A DNA stretch of 64,000 nucleotides from Microbacterium oleivorans (GTDB taxonomy: Bacteria; Actinomycetota; Actinomycetes; Actinomycetales; Microbacteriaceae), in NCBI RefSeq assembly GCF_001644225.1, contig NZ_LSTV01000001.1, positions 372,001 to 436,000 on the forward strand. Direction: 5' to 3'. The translations under genes were made by a program, and so were the position numbers. This document shows positions 8,689 to 16,561 of this stretch, piece after piece. The notes under the pieces were generated by a model, which was not told the origin of the DNA, did no database searches, and was given only the letters and a program-made list of their open reading frames with translations. How positions within the stretch are numbered: position 1 is the first letter of the stretch; each line of letters starts with the position of its first letter.

Positions 8689-10098
8689 TCACGCGGCGGC
8701 CGCGCGCCGCCGTTGCATCGCGTCGATTGCGACGTCGACCACGACGAACGCGGCGAGCGTCCAGCCGACGAGCGGCAGCGCGAGACCGATCAGCACCCCG
8801 CCGACGACCACGGCGGTGACTCCCCACCAGGGGGCGCCGTCGAGCACACCGCGACGGGGCGGCATCCCGAACCGTGCGGTCTTGGTCGGGCGGCGCTTCA
8901 CCCACATGACGTAGCCGAGCACGACCATGCCGGCGATGCCGACGGCCAGCAGCAGCATGACGATCTGGTTGGCGAGGCCGAACATCGTGCCCATATGGAT
9001 CGACACGCCCCACGAGGCGAGCTTGGCCGGCAGGGAGAAGTCGGCGAAGTCGACCCGGTCGACCGGCTGCAGCGTGGCGCCGTCGATCGCGACGGCGTCG
9101 AGGTGCCCGGGGAAGCCGCGGTCGATCTCCTGCACCTTCCACGCCTGATCTGGCGCGGGCGGCGGTGTGATCTGCACGAGTCCGGTGTCGATGTTGACGC
9201 GCTGCGCCGCCGCGAGCACGTCGTCGAATGTCCGCGGGTCGACGGAGAGAGCGGCGGATGCCGCGCCGTGCCCGGCGTGCTCGTCGCCGGCCGCACCTCC
9301 TCCTCCGAGACTCGTCGAGACCGCCGGCGTGCCCCAGTCGAGTGCGGCGCGCAGGTCGGTGACGTTCTGCCCGCCGTACGTCGACCAGGTGATGCCCGTC
9401 GCCGACAGGAACACGGCGCCGAGCGCGACCCAGATCCCGACCGAGGTGTGCCAGCTGAACGCCCGACGGTACCCGGTGAGCACGCGCGAGGGGCGCACGA
9501 AGTCCTTCTTCGTCCGAGCCCTCCGGATGCGGATGACCCACAGGATCACTCCGGCCACGACGACGATGCCAAGCCACGATGCGGCGAGCTCGCTGTACAG
9601 GCGCCCGGGTTCACCGAGCCCGAGGTTGCGGTGGAACGTGCTGATCGCGGTGCGCAGCGGCAGCGATCCGCTCGTGCCGTAGACGGTCTCGTCCCCGCGG
9701 ATTTCGCCGGTGCCGGGATCGATGAACACGGCGCGCGACTCGCTCGCGCCCAGACCGTCCTGCGCGAACATCACGCGGGTCGTGTCGCCCGGCTCGGGAG
9801 CGGGGCGGACGGCCGACAACCTCGCAGCGTCGCCCACGTGCGCCTCGGCGAGATCGACCTGCTCGCCGAGGGTCAGCTGCGTGTCGGTGGCGGGTGCGTG
9901 CAGCTGACGCGCGTAGACGGCCTGCTCGATCGTGGGGGCGATCGCGTAGAGCGCGCCGCTGAGCGCGGCGACGAGGATGAACGGCCCGACGAGGATGCCG
10001 GCGTAGAAGTGCAGGCGCACGAGCAGTGCACCGAACCAGCCGGGACGTCGCGCGGGTCGAGGGGGAGAGGGGGGAGGGGTGGGAAGGGTGGCGGTCAT
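8689..10098 (-). CDS. PepSY-associated membrane protein
   Basis: A 469-residue integral membrane protein of the PepSY-associated TM (PiuB-like) family. The order is a Pro-rich N-terminal tail, a first membrane helix (FYAGILVGPFILVAALSGALYAIA), a periplasmic PepSY-like domain, a helix near SWLGIVVVAGVILWVI, HTSVGIWVALGAVFLSATGITWS, a second extracytoplasmic domain with an EHAGHGAA stretch, and two or three C-terminal helices. The family is linked to iron or other metal uptake and to reductase partners. The ATG sits after GAAAG; the frame upstream lacks family features. It follows another membrane-protein gene at 106 bases on the same strand and may share its transcript. Confidence 0.88.
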   Translation of the reverse strand: MTATLPTPPPSPPRPARRPGWFGALLVRLHFYAGILVGPFILVAALSGALYAIAPTIEQAVYARQLHAPATDTQLTLGEQVDLAEAHVGDAARLSAVRPAPEPGDTTRVMFAQDGLGASESRAVFIDPGTGEIRGDETVYGTSGSLPLRTAISTFHRNLGLGEPGRLYSELAASWLGIVVVAGVILWVIRIRRARTKKDFVRPSRVLTGYRRAFSWHTSVGIWVALGAVFLSATGITWSTYGGQNVTDLRAALDWGTPAVSTSLGGGGAAGDEHAGHGAASAALSVDPRTFDDVLAAAQRVNIDTGLVQITPPPAPDQAWKVQEIDRGFPGHLDAVAIDGATLQPVDRVDFADFSLPAKLASWGVSIHMGTMFGLANQIVMLLLAVGIAGMVVLGYVMWVKRRPTKTARFGMPPRRGVLDGAPWWGVTAVVVGGVLIGLALPLVGWTLAAFVVVDVAIDAMQRRRAAAA

Positions 10099-10204
10099 GA
10101 TCGCTTTCGAAGAGAAGAGGGGATGCCGAGGCGGCGGGGAGCGCGCCGGCGGACGGCGCAGCGCGCCGCGGCATCCCTCATCGAGAGCGGGACGGCGGCG
10201 CGGG

Positions 10205-10798
10205 TCAGATCGTGAGCGCGCGCGGTGGGCCGCGTCGGGCCGGAACCCGGAGGGCGACCGAGCGCAGCACCGGCACGGTGGCGGGTGCCGCCGCGAGAGC
10301 GGGCCGGTCGACGGCGCCGAGAACGAGGACGGCGGCGAGGATGCGACGGCGCGCCCAGCGGGCGAGGTCCGCCGCGACGGCGAGCAGGCGCCGCGCCGCG
10401 CGCTCGCCACGGTGCAGCACCGCGACGGTGACCAGCGCGGCGACCCCGTGCAGGACCCACATGAGCGGGTCGGCGTGCATCGCGGCGGGGGCCGCGGCAT
10501 CCGTCATCACGGGCAGGTGGTGCGCGTGCGCCGCGCCCGACGGGGTGACGGCGCCCAGGACGAACAGCGTGTGGAAGAGCAGCTGACTCGCGGTCACCGA
10601 GACGGCGAGCCGGACGAGCGACAGGTGGCGTCCCGCGAGGGCGGTGCAGACGGCGACCGACAGCACGAGCGGCACTGCGACACCGAGCCAGCCCGGCATC
10701 GCGCCGCCGGCGGCGACGTGCGAGAGGAGTGCGGCCCACGTGGCGACGGATGCCGCGACTCCGCCGCGAGCGACGCGGGAGAGACGGGAGGGGCGCAC
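10205..10798 (-). CDS. Putative multi-pass membrane protein
   Basis: A 197-residue protein of unknown function, starting at GTG (VRPSRLSRVARGG). About four hydrophobic segments are visible: VAASVATWAALLSHVAAGG, WLGVAVPLVLSVAVCTALAG, LAVSVTASQLLFHTLFVLGAV and MWVLHGVAALVTVAVL. A His cluster (HAHHLPVM) follows the third. It lies upstream of the PepSY membrane gene on the same strand, 106 bases apart, which suggests a shared role, perhaps metal-related as the His cluster hints. That role is a guess. An upstream extension of the frame exists but would run into the neighbouring plus-strand gene. Confidence 0.7.
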   Translation of the reverse strand: MRPSRLSRVARGGVAASVATWAALLSHVAAGGAMPGWLGVAVPLVLSVAVCTALAGRHLSLVRLAVSVTASQLLFHTLFVLGAVTPSGAAHAHHLPVMTDAAAPAAMHADPLMWVLHGVAALVTVAVLHRGERAARRLLAVAADLARWARRRILAAVLVLGAVDRPALAAAPATVPVLRSVALRVPARRGPPRALTI

Positions 10799-10900
10799 GC
10801 GTCCATCATCGCAGGAGTGTTCCTGCCGAGATTGCAACCCCTGGGATCGCGTCGACCCGCGCCCGTACCGTGAGGGGACGATCGAGGGTCGGAGGCCACC

Positions 10901-11185
10901 ATGTCGAACCAGGCACAACGGAACGCAGCGATGCAGCGGAAGCAGATGGGCTCGGGCGCGTTCATCGCGATCTTCATCAGCCTCGTGTTCCTCGTCGTCG
11001 CGGCGGGCTTCGCGATCCTCGGGGTGCTGTTCATCACCAACCCGATGCCCGTGATCGTGCTGGGTGTCCTGATGCTGATCGGAGCCGTCGTGCTCCTCGC
11101 GACGAGCGGCGCCTGCATCGTCGCGAGTGTGCAGGCGATCGCCCGCCCGGCGAAGGCGAAAGCGCGCGTCGACCGCATGGCGTGA
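10901..11185 (+). CDS. Small two-helix membrane protein
   Basis: A 94-residue protein with a charged N-terminus (QRNAAMQRKQM), then two membrane helices (FIAIFISLVFLVVAAGFAIL and VIVLGVLMLIGAVVLLATS) and a basic C-terminal tail (ARPAKAKARVDRM). I do not recognise a family. The upstream GGTCGGAGG gives a good ribosome site. It precedes another small unknown gene by 33 bases. Confidence 0.7.
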   Translation: MSNQAQRNAAMQRKQMGSGAFIAIFISLVFLVVAAGFAILGVLFITNPMPVIVLGVLMLIGAVVLLATSGACIVASVQAIARPAKAKARVDRMA

Positions 11186-11218
11186 CGAGCTGACGCCGAT
11201 CGGTGCGAGGATCGGCGG

Positions 11219-11578
11219 ATGCTGGCTGATGTGCTCGAGTTCCTCGGCGAGGCGGTCGTGGGAGTGCGCGAGGCTCTCCGGGGCCCGCGCTTCATCCACG
11301 GTCGCTTCCGGTTGATCGACGGCGCGGCGGACGGGATGGCGCGCGGCGAGGAGATCTCGGCGGAAGCGATCGTCGATCACCGCACCATCACGCTCGGCGA
11401 GCTCGAGCTGACGGGCGTCGCGGTCTCATCACAGGCGCTGCGGATCTCCTATCTCGACGACATCGACCAGCGTGCGCAGGTGGTGCGCATCGAGTTCGAC
11501 GGCGGTGGCGGGGAGTGGACGATTCCGGCATCCGTGGATATGCGGAGACTCCGCAAGCGCATCGGCGCCTCGTTCTGA
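11219..11578 (+). CDS. Conserved hypothetical protein
   Basis: A 119-residue soluble protein with no family I can name. It has an N-terminal helix (LADVLEFLGEAVVGVREAL) and then beta-rich sequence ending in WTIPASVDMRRLRKR. A perfect 8-bp stem (CGCCGATC 11194-11201, GATCGGCG 11210-11217) ends two bases before the ATG and holds the only Shine-Dalgarno-like bases (GAGG) in its loop and stem, so translation may be tuned by structure. A terminator hairpin follows 20 bases after the stop. Confidence 0.65.
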   Translation: MLADVLEFLGEAVVGVREALRGPRFIHGRFRLIDGAADGMARGEEISAEAIVDHRTITLGELELTGVAVSSQALRISYLDDIDQRAQVVRIEFDGGGGEWTIPASVDMRRLRKRIGASF

Positions 11579-11597
11579 CCCGGCCCGGACGCGCGAA

Positions 11598-11623
11598 AGC
11601 CCCGAACCGATCGGTCCGGGGCT
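11598..11623. terminator. Terminator hairpin between convergent genes
   Basis: AGCCCCG-A-ACCG and CGGT-C-CGGGGCT pair with one mismatch around a 2-base centre, so the real loop must open a few pairs. It lies between convergent genes ending at 11578 and 11640 and can serve both. Confidence 0.65.
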
Positions 11624-11639
11624 CTCGGGAAGTTTGGGC

Positions 11640-11921
11640 TCAGACGGCCTGCGCGAGGGCGAAGCCGACGGCGCCGTCCTCCTGCACGCGGGCGTCGAGG
11701 ATGCGGTCGTCGAGCGCGACCGCGGCGGCCGGGTCGACGAACACGCGGGCGCCGTCGCTCTCGACGACGGTGTCGCCCTCGGCGGGGGCCGGGGCGAGGG
11801 AGAGGGCGTACCCGTTCTGCGGGTCGGCGGCCTCGGCGATGCGGATTCCACCGGTCTCGGTGGGGATCTGCGAGGCGAGGCTCTTGACGGCACTGCTGGC
11901 GTTCTCGGTGAGAGTGAGCAT
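11640..11921 (-). CDS. HesB/IscA-like protein without cysteines
   Basis: A 93-residue protein with the layout of the HesB/IscA iron-sulfur biogenesis fold: LTLTENASSAVKSL at the N-terminus, GGIRI, YALSLAP, a VFVDP segment and a short tail. The three cysteines that bind iron or a cluster in true A-type carriers are absent; the protein contains no cysteine. It is thus likely a fold relative with a different role. The ATG follows a strong GGAAGGGAG site. It stands alone, convergent with the gene ending at 11578. Confidence 0.75.
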   Translation of the reverse strand: MLTLTENASSAVKSLASQIPTETGGIRIAEAADPQNGYALSLAPAPAEGDTVVESDGARVFVDPAAAVALDDRILDARVQEDGAVGFALAQAV

Positions 11922-12086
11922 GATGCTCCCTTCCGTGGATTGCGGGCGTGAGCCGGCCACGATTCCGAGAATCGGATCGTCCTGCAACCGCTGACACGCC
12001 TTACCGCGGCACTCACACGGTTTACGGAGGTTCGCGGGAGCGAACTGCGGGCGTCATCTGAACCGCGCAGAACTCAGTTCAGATGA

Positions 12087-12130
12087 AAGTGGGCGGAGGC
12101 CGAGGCAACAGCCCCGGCCTCCGCCCACTT
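12087..12130 (-). terminator. Strong terminator hairpin
   Basis: Sixteen-base perfect arms (AAGTGGGCGGAGGCCG at 12087-12102 and its complement at 12115-12130) enclose a 12-base loop. It begins 9 bases after the stop of the DUF4352 gene, which reads towards it on the minus strand; the A/T ends can supply the U-rich flank. Confidence 0.85.
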
Positions 12131-12138
12131 CAGCGATG

Positions 12139-12987
12139 TCACTTGATCGCGACGAAGATCTTGTCTGCGATCATGCCCGGGCTGACGGCGAGGACGCCGT
12201 CTGCAGGCGCGGGGACCTGGATGGTGCGGTTGCCGGTTGCAGAGGCTCCCTCGTAGAGCGGGCTCAAGGAATCGAGCTCGTCCGGACCGACCACGAGCTT
12301 CTCGAATGCATCGACGGTGACACCATCTGCGGTCACGTAGTCGATCCCGACGAAGGCGGGAGACTGCCCGTCGGGGTCATTGCCGGTGTAAGTGATCGTC
12401 ACGTTGACCGAGATGTAGACGGTGCCCTCGTCGGCGGGCTCGTTGAACTCGTTCTCCGCGGCGACCTCCTCGTTGGCGTCGAGATCGACGGAATTGACGA
12501 CGACCGTCCAGTCCTCGCCCTCGATCGGAGCACCGAGAGGTGCGGGGTTGGCGCGAGTTCCCACCTCATCGCCAGCAGCTTCCTCGGTGTCCGCAGGCTG
12601 CTCCTCGTCGGTCTCCTCGACGACCGTCGAGTCGCCGACGGACGACTCGGAGCCTCCGAACGAGTCGTTGAAGGCGGTAGCGACCACGGTCACGAAGACG
12701 ATCACACCCACGATCGTGCCGACGATCGAGACGATCACCGCTGTGATCGCCTGCCACTTGGGCTTCCCGGACATGAAGAGTCCGACGATGCCGAGAATGA
12801 ATCCGACGGGCAGCAGGACCCATCCGACGATGAGAGCGCCCGGGATGCAAGCGAAAATGAAGCCGATCGCCGCGATGATGAGCGCGACGATGCCCACTGT
12901 GTTGCGGGCTTTTTTGACAGGTGCCTGCTGAATCGGCTGCGAAGCCGGAGCGGGCGCGCCCTGATACGGCGGCGGAGTAGTGGTCAT
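12139..12987 (-). CDS. DUF4352-type membrane-anchored protein
   Basis: A 282-residue protein. A Pro/Gln-rich cytoplasmic tail leads to three closely spaced membrane helices (VGIVALIIAAIGFIFACIPG, VGWVLLPVGFILGIVGLFMS, ITAVIVSIVGTIVGVIVFVTV). An acidic linker (EETDEEQPADTEEAAGDE) follows, then a beta-sandwich domain of the DUF4352/immunoglobulin-like kind (GEDWTVVVNSVDLDA through IKVPAPADG). Such proteins present the C-terminal domain outside the membrane. Function unknown. It is transcribed alone and ends in a strong hairpin. About 230 bases upstream separate it from the divergent lipoprotein gene; they hold an AT-rich patch (AATCTTTAACCTATCTC) but no promoter I can fix. Confidence 0.8.
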   Translation of the reverse strand: MTTTPPPYQGAPAPASQPIQQAPVKKARNTVGIVALIIAAIGFIFACIPGALIVGWVLLPVGFILGIVGLFMSGKPKWQAITAVIVSIVGTIVGVIVFVTVVATAFNDSFGGSESSVGDSTVVEETDEEQPADTEEAAGDEVGTRANPAPLGAPIEGEDWTVVVNSVDLDANEEVAAENEFNEPADEGTVYISVNVTITYTGNDPDGQSPAFVGIDYVTADGVTVDAFEKLVVGPDELDSLSPLYEGASATGNRTIQVPAPADGVLAVSPGMIADKIFVAIK

Positions 12988-13233
12988 GAAGAACCCCCAG
13001 GGTGGTGCGGTGGAGCAGCACGGCGGGTCGGGTGCGGACCATGTCCCCGTCCGCCCCGCGTGCCATATGAATCTTTAACCTATCTCTTAGGGAAGACACA
13101 CGTTTGTCACAGGAACAGCACGATGCGGTTGCGGAGGACCGTCGCGGACTGACTCCCGGGATCATCCGCCCGGCGTACGCGGGTCATCACGCGGGCCGAT
13201 TCCCCGCGGCGGCGCAGCGGCTTGGCTGGAGTC

Positions 13234-13698
13234 ATGTCCTCTCGCACTGCATCCTCGTCATCCCGCCGTCTCCGTCTCGCTGCTGCTGCCGGCCTCGTCG
13301 CGCCGCTGCTCGCCCTGACCCTCGCCGCCTGCAACCCGATGGACGTGCTCGAGAAGGTGCACTCCGAGGAGTTCGTCGACCGCGCCGCCGCCGAGAAGGG
13401 CTGGGTCGGGGTGGCCATGCCCGAGTGGATCCCGGCGGATGCCACGAAGATCAAGAACACCGCGACGAACAACGAGACCAACTCGGTCATCGCCGTCGAG
13501 GGTGGCAGCGCTCCGGAGGGGTGCGAGAAGAAGGAGCGCCTGGCGCTGCCGTTCGACGACCGCTACGGCGAGCTCGGCGAACCGCTGCCGTCGACGGTGT
13601 TCGCGTGCGAGCCGTACGAGGTCGTCCAGACCGAGACGGGCTGGCTCGGCTGGTTCAACGCGCGCGAGGAGAATCAGACCCCTGACGACCTCCGGTGA
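13234..13698 (+). CDS. Lipoprotein, function unknown
   Basis: A 154-residue secreted lipoprotein. Basic N-terminus (SSRRLRLAAAAG), hydrophobic core and lipobox LAAC place it on the outer face of the membrane. The mature part has three more cysteines (GCEKK, ACEPY) and an acidic, aromatic end (WLGWFNAREENQTPDD). I chose ATG at 13234; a TTG at 13222 in frame is also possible. A second lipoprotein gene starts 34 bases downstream, so the two probably form an operon. Confidence 0.75.
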   Translation: MSSRTASSSSRRLRLAAAAGLVAPLLALTLAACNPMDVLEKVHSEEFVDRAAAEKGWVGVAMPEWIPADATKIKNTATNNETNSVIAVEGGSAPEGCEKKERLALPFDDRYGELGEPLPSTVFACEPYEVVQTETGWLGWFNAREENQTPDDLR

Positions 13699-13732
13699 GA
13701 CACTGGAGCCTCGATCTCTCGGGGAGGCAACG

Positions 13733-14308
13733 ATGGCGCGGATGAGGATGCCGGTGGCCGGCGCGTGTACCGGTGCGCTCGCCGCCGTCGCGGCGCTGCT
13801 GCTCGCGGGGTGCGCACCCGAGCCCGTGCCGACACCCACGGCATCCGTGTCGTCTCCGGCACCGACCGCGTCTGCGCCGTCCCCGTCGGCCACGCCCTCC
13901 GCGTCGCCGACGCCGAGCGCGACCCCGACGCCGAGCGCGACCCCGACGCCGAACGGTCCGCCGGCGACGCGTCCCGTCGAGCCGCCGACCGGCACCGATC
14001 CCGATGCCGCCGGAATGAGCGCCGCGCAGGCGGGCCAGCTGTGCGCCGCCGAGCAGCGGAACGGGCTGGGCGCGGGCGACACGCAGGTCGGGGACCCGAC
14101 GGCGTACGAGCGCACGGTCGACCCGCAGTGGTACGTGACGATCCTCGCCGAGAACGAGTTCGGGCAGTACTACCAGGAGTGCGTCCTCGGGGGCTCCGCC
14201 GACGACCCGGAGTGGTCAGTCGTGCAGCAGACGCCGAAGGATCAACTCACGAAGGCGCATGTAGAGCACATGCGCACCGAGAACGAGGGGTTCGACGACG
14301 ACCACTGA
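13733..14308 (+). CDS. Lipoprotein with Pro/Ser/Thr linker
   Basis: A 191-residue lipoprotein. The signal peptide ends in the lipobox LAGC. A low-complexity linker of about 55 residues built from PTPSA-like repeats follows, as often seen where a domain must reach through the cell wall. The C-terminal domain (about 105-191) contains two Cys (LCAAEQ, ECVLGG) that could form a disulfide. The ATG follows GGGGAGG. Function unknown. The DNA of the linker (GCGACCCCGACGCCGA twice) is itself repetitive. Confidence 0.78.
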   Translation: MARMRMPVAGACTGALAAVAALLLAGCAPEPVPTPTASVSSPAPTASAPSPSATPSASPTPSATPTPSATPTPNGPPATRPVEPPTGTDPDAAGMSAAQAGQLCAAEQRNGLGAGDTQVGDPTAYERTVDPQWYVTILAENEFGQYYQECVLGGSADDPEWSVVQQTPKDQLTKAHVEHMRTENEGFDDDH

Positions 14309-14327
14309 CCGCCGGATACGGTGAGGC

Positions 14328-15224
14328 ATGGCCATCACCGTTTTTCCGCCGCGCGACTTCGCCCTCGACGGACAGCGCTGCCGCGTGCACGTGTACGACG
14401 TCGTCACGGGCACCGACCGCATCGTGTTCGAGACCGACGACATCCTGCTCGAAGCGCCGAACTGGGCGCCGGAGGGTCTACTGCTGAACGGTGCCGGCAA
14501 GCTGTGGTCGCTCGAAGCGGATGCCGAGGCCGGCGATATCAGCGAAGTGCCGCTCACCGGCATCCCACCCATCAACAACGATCACGTGCTGGTGCCCGGA
14601 ACGGCCGACATCCTGCTGTCGGCCAACGACGGCCAGATCTACCGTGCGCCGCGCGCCGGCGGAGAAGGCGTGCGGATCACGGATCCGGACGACCCGTTCA
14701 TGCACTTCCTTCACGGGGTGAGCCCGGATGCCGCGTGGATCGCGTACACGGCGCTGTCGATCGACGACGGGCGGGTGCTGTCGGCTGACCTGCGCACGGC
14801 CCGGATCGACGGGTCGGATGATGAGGCGCTCACGACGGGCGAGGTCGCCGACGGCAGCGAGTGGGCGCCCGACGGATCGTGGATCTACCTGAACACCGAA
14901 CAGTTCTCCGAGACGCCCGGGCACGCCCAGATCGCGCGGATGCACCGCGACCGGTCGCAGCTCGAGCAGCTGACGTTCGACGACCGCGTGAACTGGTTCC
15001 CGCACCCGTCGCCGACGGGCCGGGATGCGGTCTACATCAGCTTCCCGCCGGGGACGCAGGGGCACCCGGCCGATCTCGAGGTCGAGCTGCGGCTCGTGCG
15101 GAACGGTCACTGGCGGCATCCCGAGACCGTCGCGACGGTGTTCGGCGGGCAGGGGACGATCAACGTGAACAGCTGGACCCCCGACGGGTCGCGGTTCGCG
15201 TATGTCGACTATCCGGTGGGCTGA
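14328..15224 (+). CDS. TolB-like beta-propeller (PD40) protein
   Basis: A 298-residue protein built of repeats of the WD40-like PD40 type: NWAPEGLLLNG, LHGVSPDAAWIAY, SEWAPDGSWIYLN, NWFPHPSPTGRDAVYISF and NSWTPDGSRFAYVD. They are spaced by 40-60 residues, as in the TolB C-terminal propeller. No signal peptide is visible, so it is probably cytoplasmic. It may act as a sensor or scaffold, or belong to a sugar-metabolism context as many such proteins do. A GGTGAGG site lies 6 bases before the ATG; the gene starts 19 bases after the preceding lipoprotein. Confidence 0.85.
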   Translation: MAITVFPPRDFALDGQRCRVHVYDVVTGTDRIVFETDDILLEAPNWAPEGLLLNGAGKLWSLEADAEAGDISEVPLTGIPPINNDHVLVPGTADILLSANDGQIYRAPRAGGEGVRITDPDDPFMHFLHGVSPDAAWIAYTALSIDDGRVLSADLRTARIDGSDDEALTTGEVADGSEWAPDGSWIYLNTEQFSETPGHAQIARMHRDRSQLEQLTFDDRVNWFPHPSPTGRDAVYISFPPGTQGHPADLEVELRLVRNGHWRHPETVATVFGGQGTINVNSWTPDGSRFAYVDYPVG

Positions 15225-15231
15225 GGCGCCG

Positions 15232-15603
15232 TCAGCAGTCGACCTCGGGGACGGGTTGACCGTCGAGGGTGACGACGGAGCGGTCGTAGAGCGGCCCGTC
15301 GAGTTGCGCGACCAGAGTCGCCGGCGAGGCGTCCGCCGGGTACGAGCCCGAGCCCGTGAGATAGACGGAGAGGAAGACCTGCCCCAGGGTTCCGGCCTGG
15401 CGCGCCTCGGCGGACTCGACTCCGCGCCCGGACTCGTAGGTGATGGTGATCAGCTCGGGGTCGTCGGAGCACATCGCGTAGCCGATGGCCGGAACCGCCT
15501 GCTCCCAGGTGGGCGCGCATGCCGAGAGCAGGAGGGCCGTTGCCGCGAGGAGGGCAGCGACGACTCGACGTGACGGGGTGTGGGGCTGCGCAGCATCGCT
15601 CAC
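15232..15603 (-). CDS. Small lipoprotein
   Basis: A 123-residue lipoprotein with a hydrophobic signal (VVAALLAATALLLSAC) and lipobox LSAC at about residue 29. The mature part has two further cysteines (MCSDD and the last residue, Cys), which may pair. No family recognised. It converges with the PD40 gene, seven bases away. Confidence 0.75.
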   Translation of the reverse strand: MSDAAQPHTPSRRVVAALLAATALLLSACAPTWEQAVPAIGYAMCSDDPELITITYESGRGVESAEARQAGTLGQVFLSVYLTGSGSYPADASPATLVAQLDGPLYDRSVVTLDGQPVPEVDC

Positions 15604-15649
15604 ACGCGCACGCTATCGGCCGGTGCGACCGTTTCGCTAGGACGAGGTC

Positions 15650-15679
15650 TTGATAGGCAAGTAGGTACTTACCTATACT
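15650..15679 (+). promoter_or_regulatory. Promoter with ArsR-type operator
   Basis: A -35 box TTGATA (15650-15655) and a -10 box TATACT (15674-15679) are 18 bases apart. Between and overlapping them is a 24-bp near-perfect palindrome (15653-15676) with 11-base arms ATAGGCAAGTA and TACTTACCTAT around GG, differing at one pair. Position +1 falls on or next to the ATG at 15686, so the transcript is probably leaderless. The palindrome is the obvious site for autoregulation by the ArsR protein it precedes. Confidence 0.8.
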
Positions 15680-15685
15680 CGCGGC

Positions 15686-15964
15686 ATGGGCGACGTCTAC
15701 AGGGCTCTCGCCGACGAGACGCGTCGGATGATCCTCGACGACCTCGCTGAGCGCGACGAGCAGACGCTGTTCGAGCTGTGCGTCCGTCTCGCCGAGCGGG
15801 GTGTGACGCCGACTCGGCAGGCGGTGTCGCAGCACCTCGCCGTCCTCGAAGAGGCGGGGCTCGTGCACAGCGAGCGTCGCGGCAAGTTCAAGTTCCACAC
15901 CATCGACACCCGGCCGCTCGCGCAGATCGCGGAACGCTGGCCCCTTCCGTCAGGAGATTCATGA
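15686..15964 (+). CDS. ArsR-family transcriptional regulator
   Basis: A 92-residue winged-helix regulator. It starts with the typical YRALADETRRMILDDLAE segment; the recognition helix is TRQAVSQHLAVLEEAGLV, and the wing is SERRGKFKFHTID. It has one cysteine (ELCVRL) and no metal-binding Cys pair, so it belongs to the non-metal branch often found with small enzyme genes. Its stop overlaps the start of the VOC gene (ATGA), giving a coupled two-gene operon. It likely represses its own promoter through the palindrome at 15653-15676. Confidence 0.92.
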   Translation: MGDVYRALADETRRMILDDLAERDEQTLFELCVRLAERGVTPTRQAVSQHLAVLEEAGLVHSERRGKFKFHTIDTRPLAQIAERWPLPSGDS

Positions 15965-16350
15965 AGATTCAGACCGTCAGCGTGTTCGTCGACGACCAAC
16001 AGCGCGCGCTCGAGTTCTACACCGAGAAGCTCGGTTTCACCGTCGCCGCCGACGTCCCGATGGGGGAGTTCCGCTGGCTGACCGTCGTCGACCCGGCCTC
16101 GCCCGACGGCACCCAGCTGTCGCTCGAGCCGAAGGGTCACCCCGCGGTGTCGCCGTTCACCGACGCGCTGCTCGAGGACGGCATCCCGTTCTTCGTCCTC
16201 GGTGTCGACGACGTCGCGGCCGAGCACGACCGACTGCAGGGGCTGGGCGTCGAGTTCACGCAGGCGCCGATCGATCACGGCCCGGTGGTGACAGCGGTGT
16301 TCAGCGACACCGTCGGGAACCTGCTGCAGCTCGCGCAGTACAAGGGCTGA
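15961..16350 (+). CDS. VOC-family (glyoxalase-like) protein
   Basis: A 129-residue protein of the vicinal oxygen chelate fold. It has the paired beta-alpha-beta-beta-beta units: VSVFVDDQQRALEFYTEKLGF at the start and FFVLGVDDVAAEHDRLQGLGVEF in the second half, with the closing VFSDTVGNLLQLAQ. E from GTQLSLEP and E/Q near the C-terminus occupy metal-ligand positions. Partner enzymes in ArsR-VOC operons usually handle small reactive compounds or antibiotics; the substrate here is unknown. It starts inside the stop of the ArsR gene. Confidence 0.9.
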   Translation: MKIQTVSVFVDDQQRALEFYTEKLGFTVAADVPMGEFRWLTVVDPASPDGTQLSLEPKGHPAVSPFTDALLEDGIPFFVLGVDDVAAEHDRLQGLGVEFTQAPIDHGPVVTAVFSDTVGNLLQLAQYKG

Positions 16351-16450
16351 GGTCGGCGGCGTCCGGGTCGGGGTGGCGTCCGGGTCCGGGCGGCGGGCGG
16401 GTCGCGGCGTCCTGCGGGGTTCGGAGAGCGTTCGGGCGGGGGCATCCTGC

Positions 16451-16533
16451 GCCGAATCATCACCCGACTGCCGAATCACCATCGAGGTGGGCGCATTCCC
16501 GTGGTGATTCGGCACGCGAGTGGTGATTCGGCG
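16451..16533. repeat. Cluster of short inverted repeats
   Basis: The element TGCCGAATCACCA (16469-16481) recurs as its exact reverse complement at 16502-16514 and with one end change at 16521-16533. A diverged copy (GCCGAATCA) lies at 16451. The 211-base gap between the VOC gene and the SGNH hydrolase holds this cluster and a GTCCGGGTC-rich stretch, but no gene that I can see. It could fold into alternative hairpins and act as a terminator, or be a dispersed intergenic repeat. Confidence 0.6.
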
Positions 16534-16561
16534 CCCAACGGGGGCCGGCTCAGCGGCCCGC

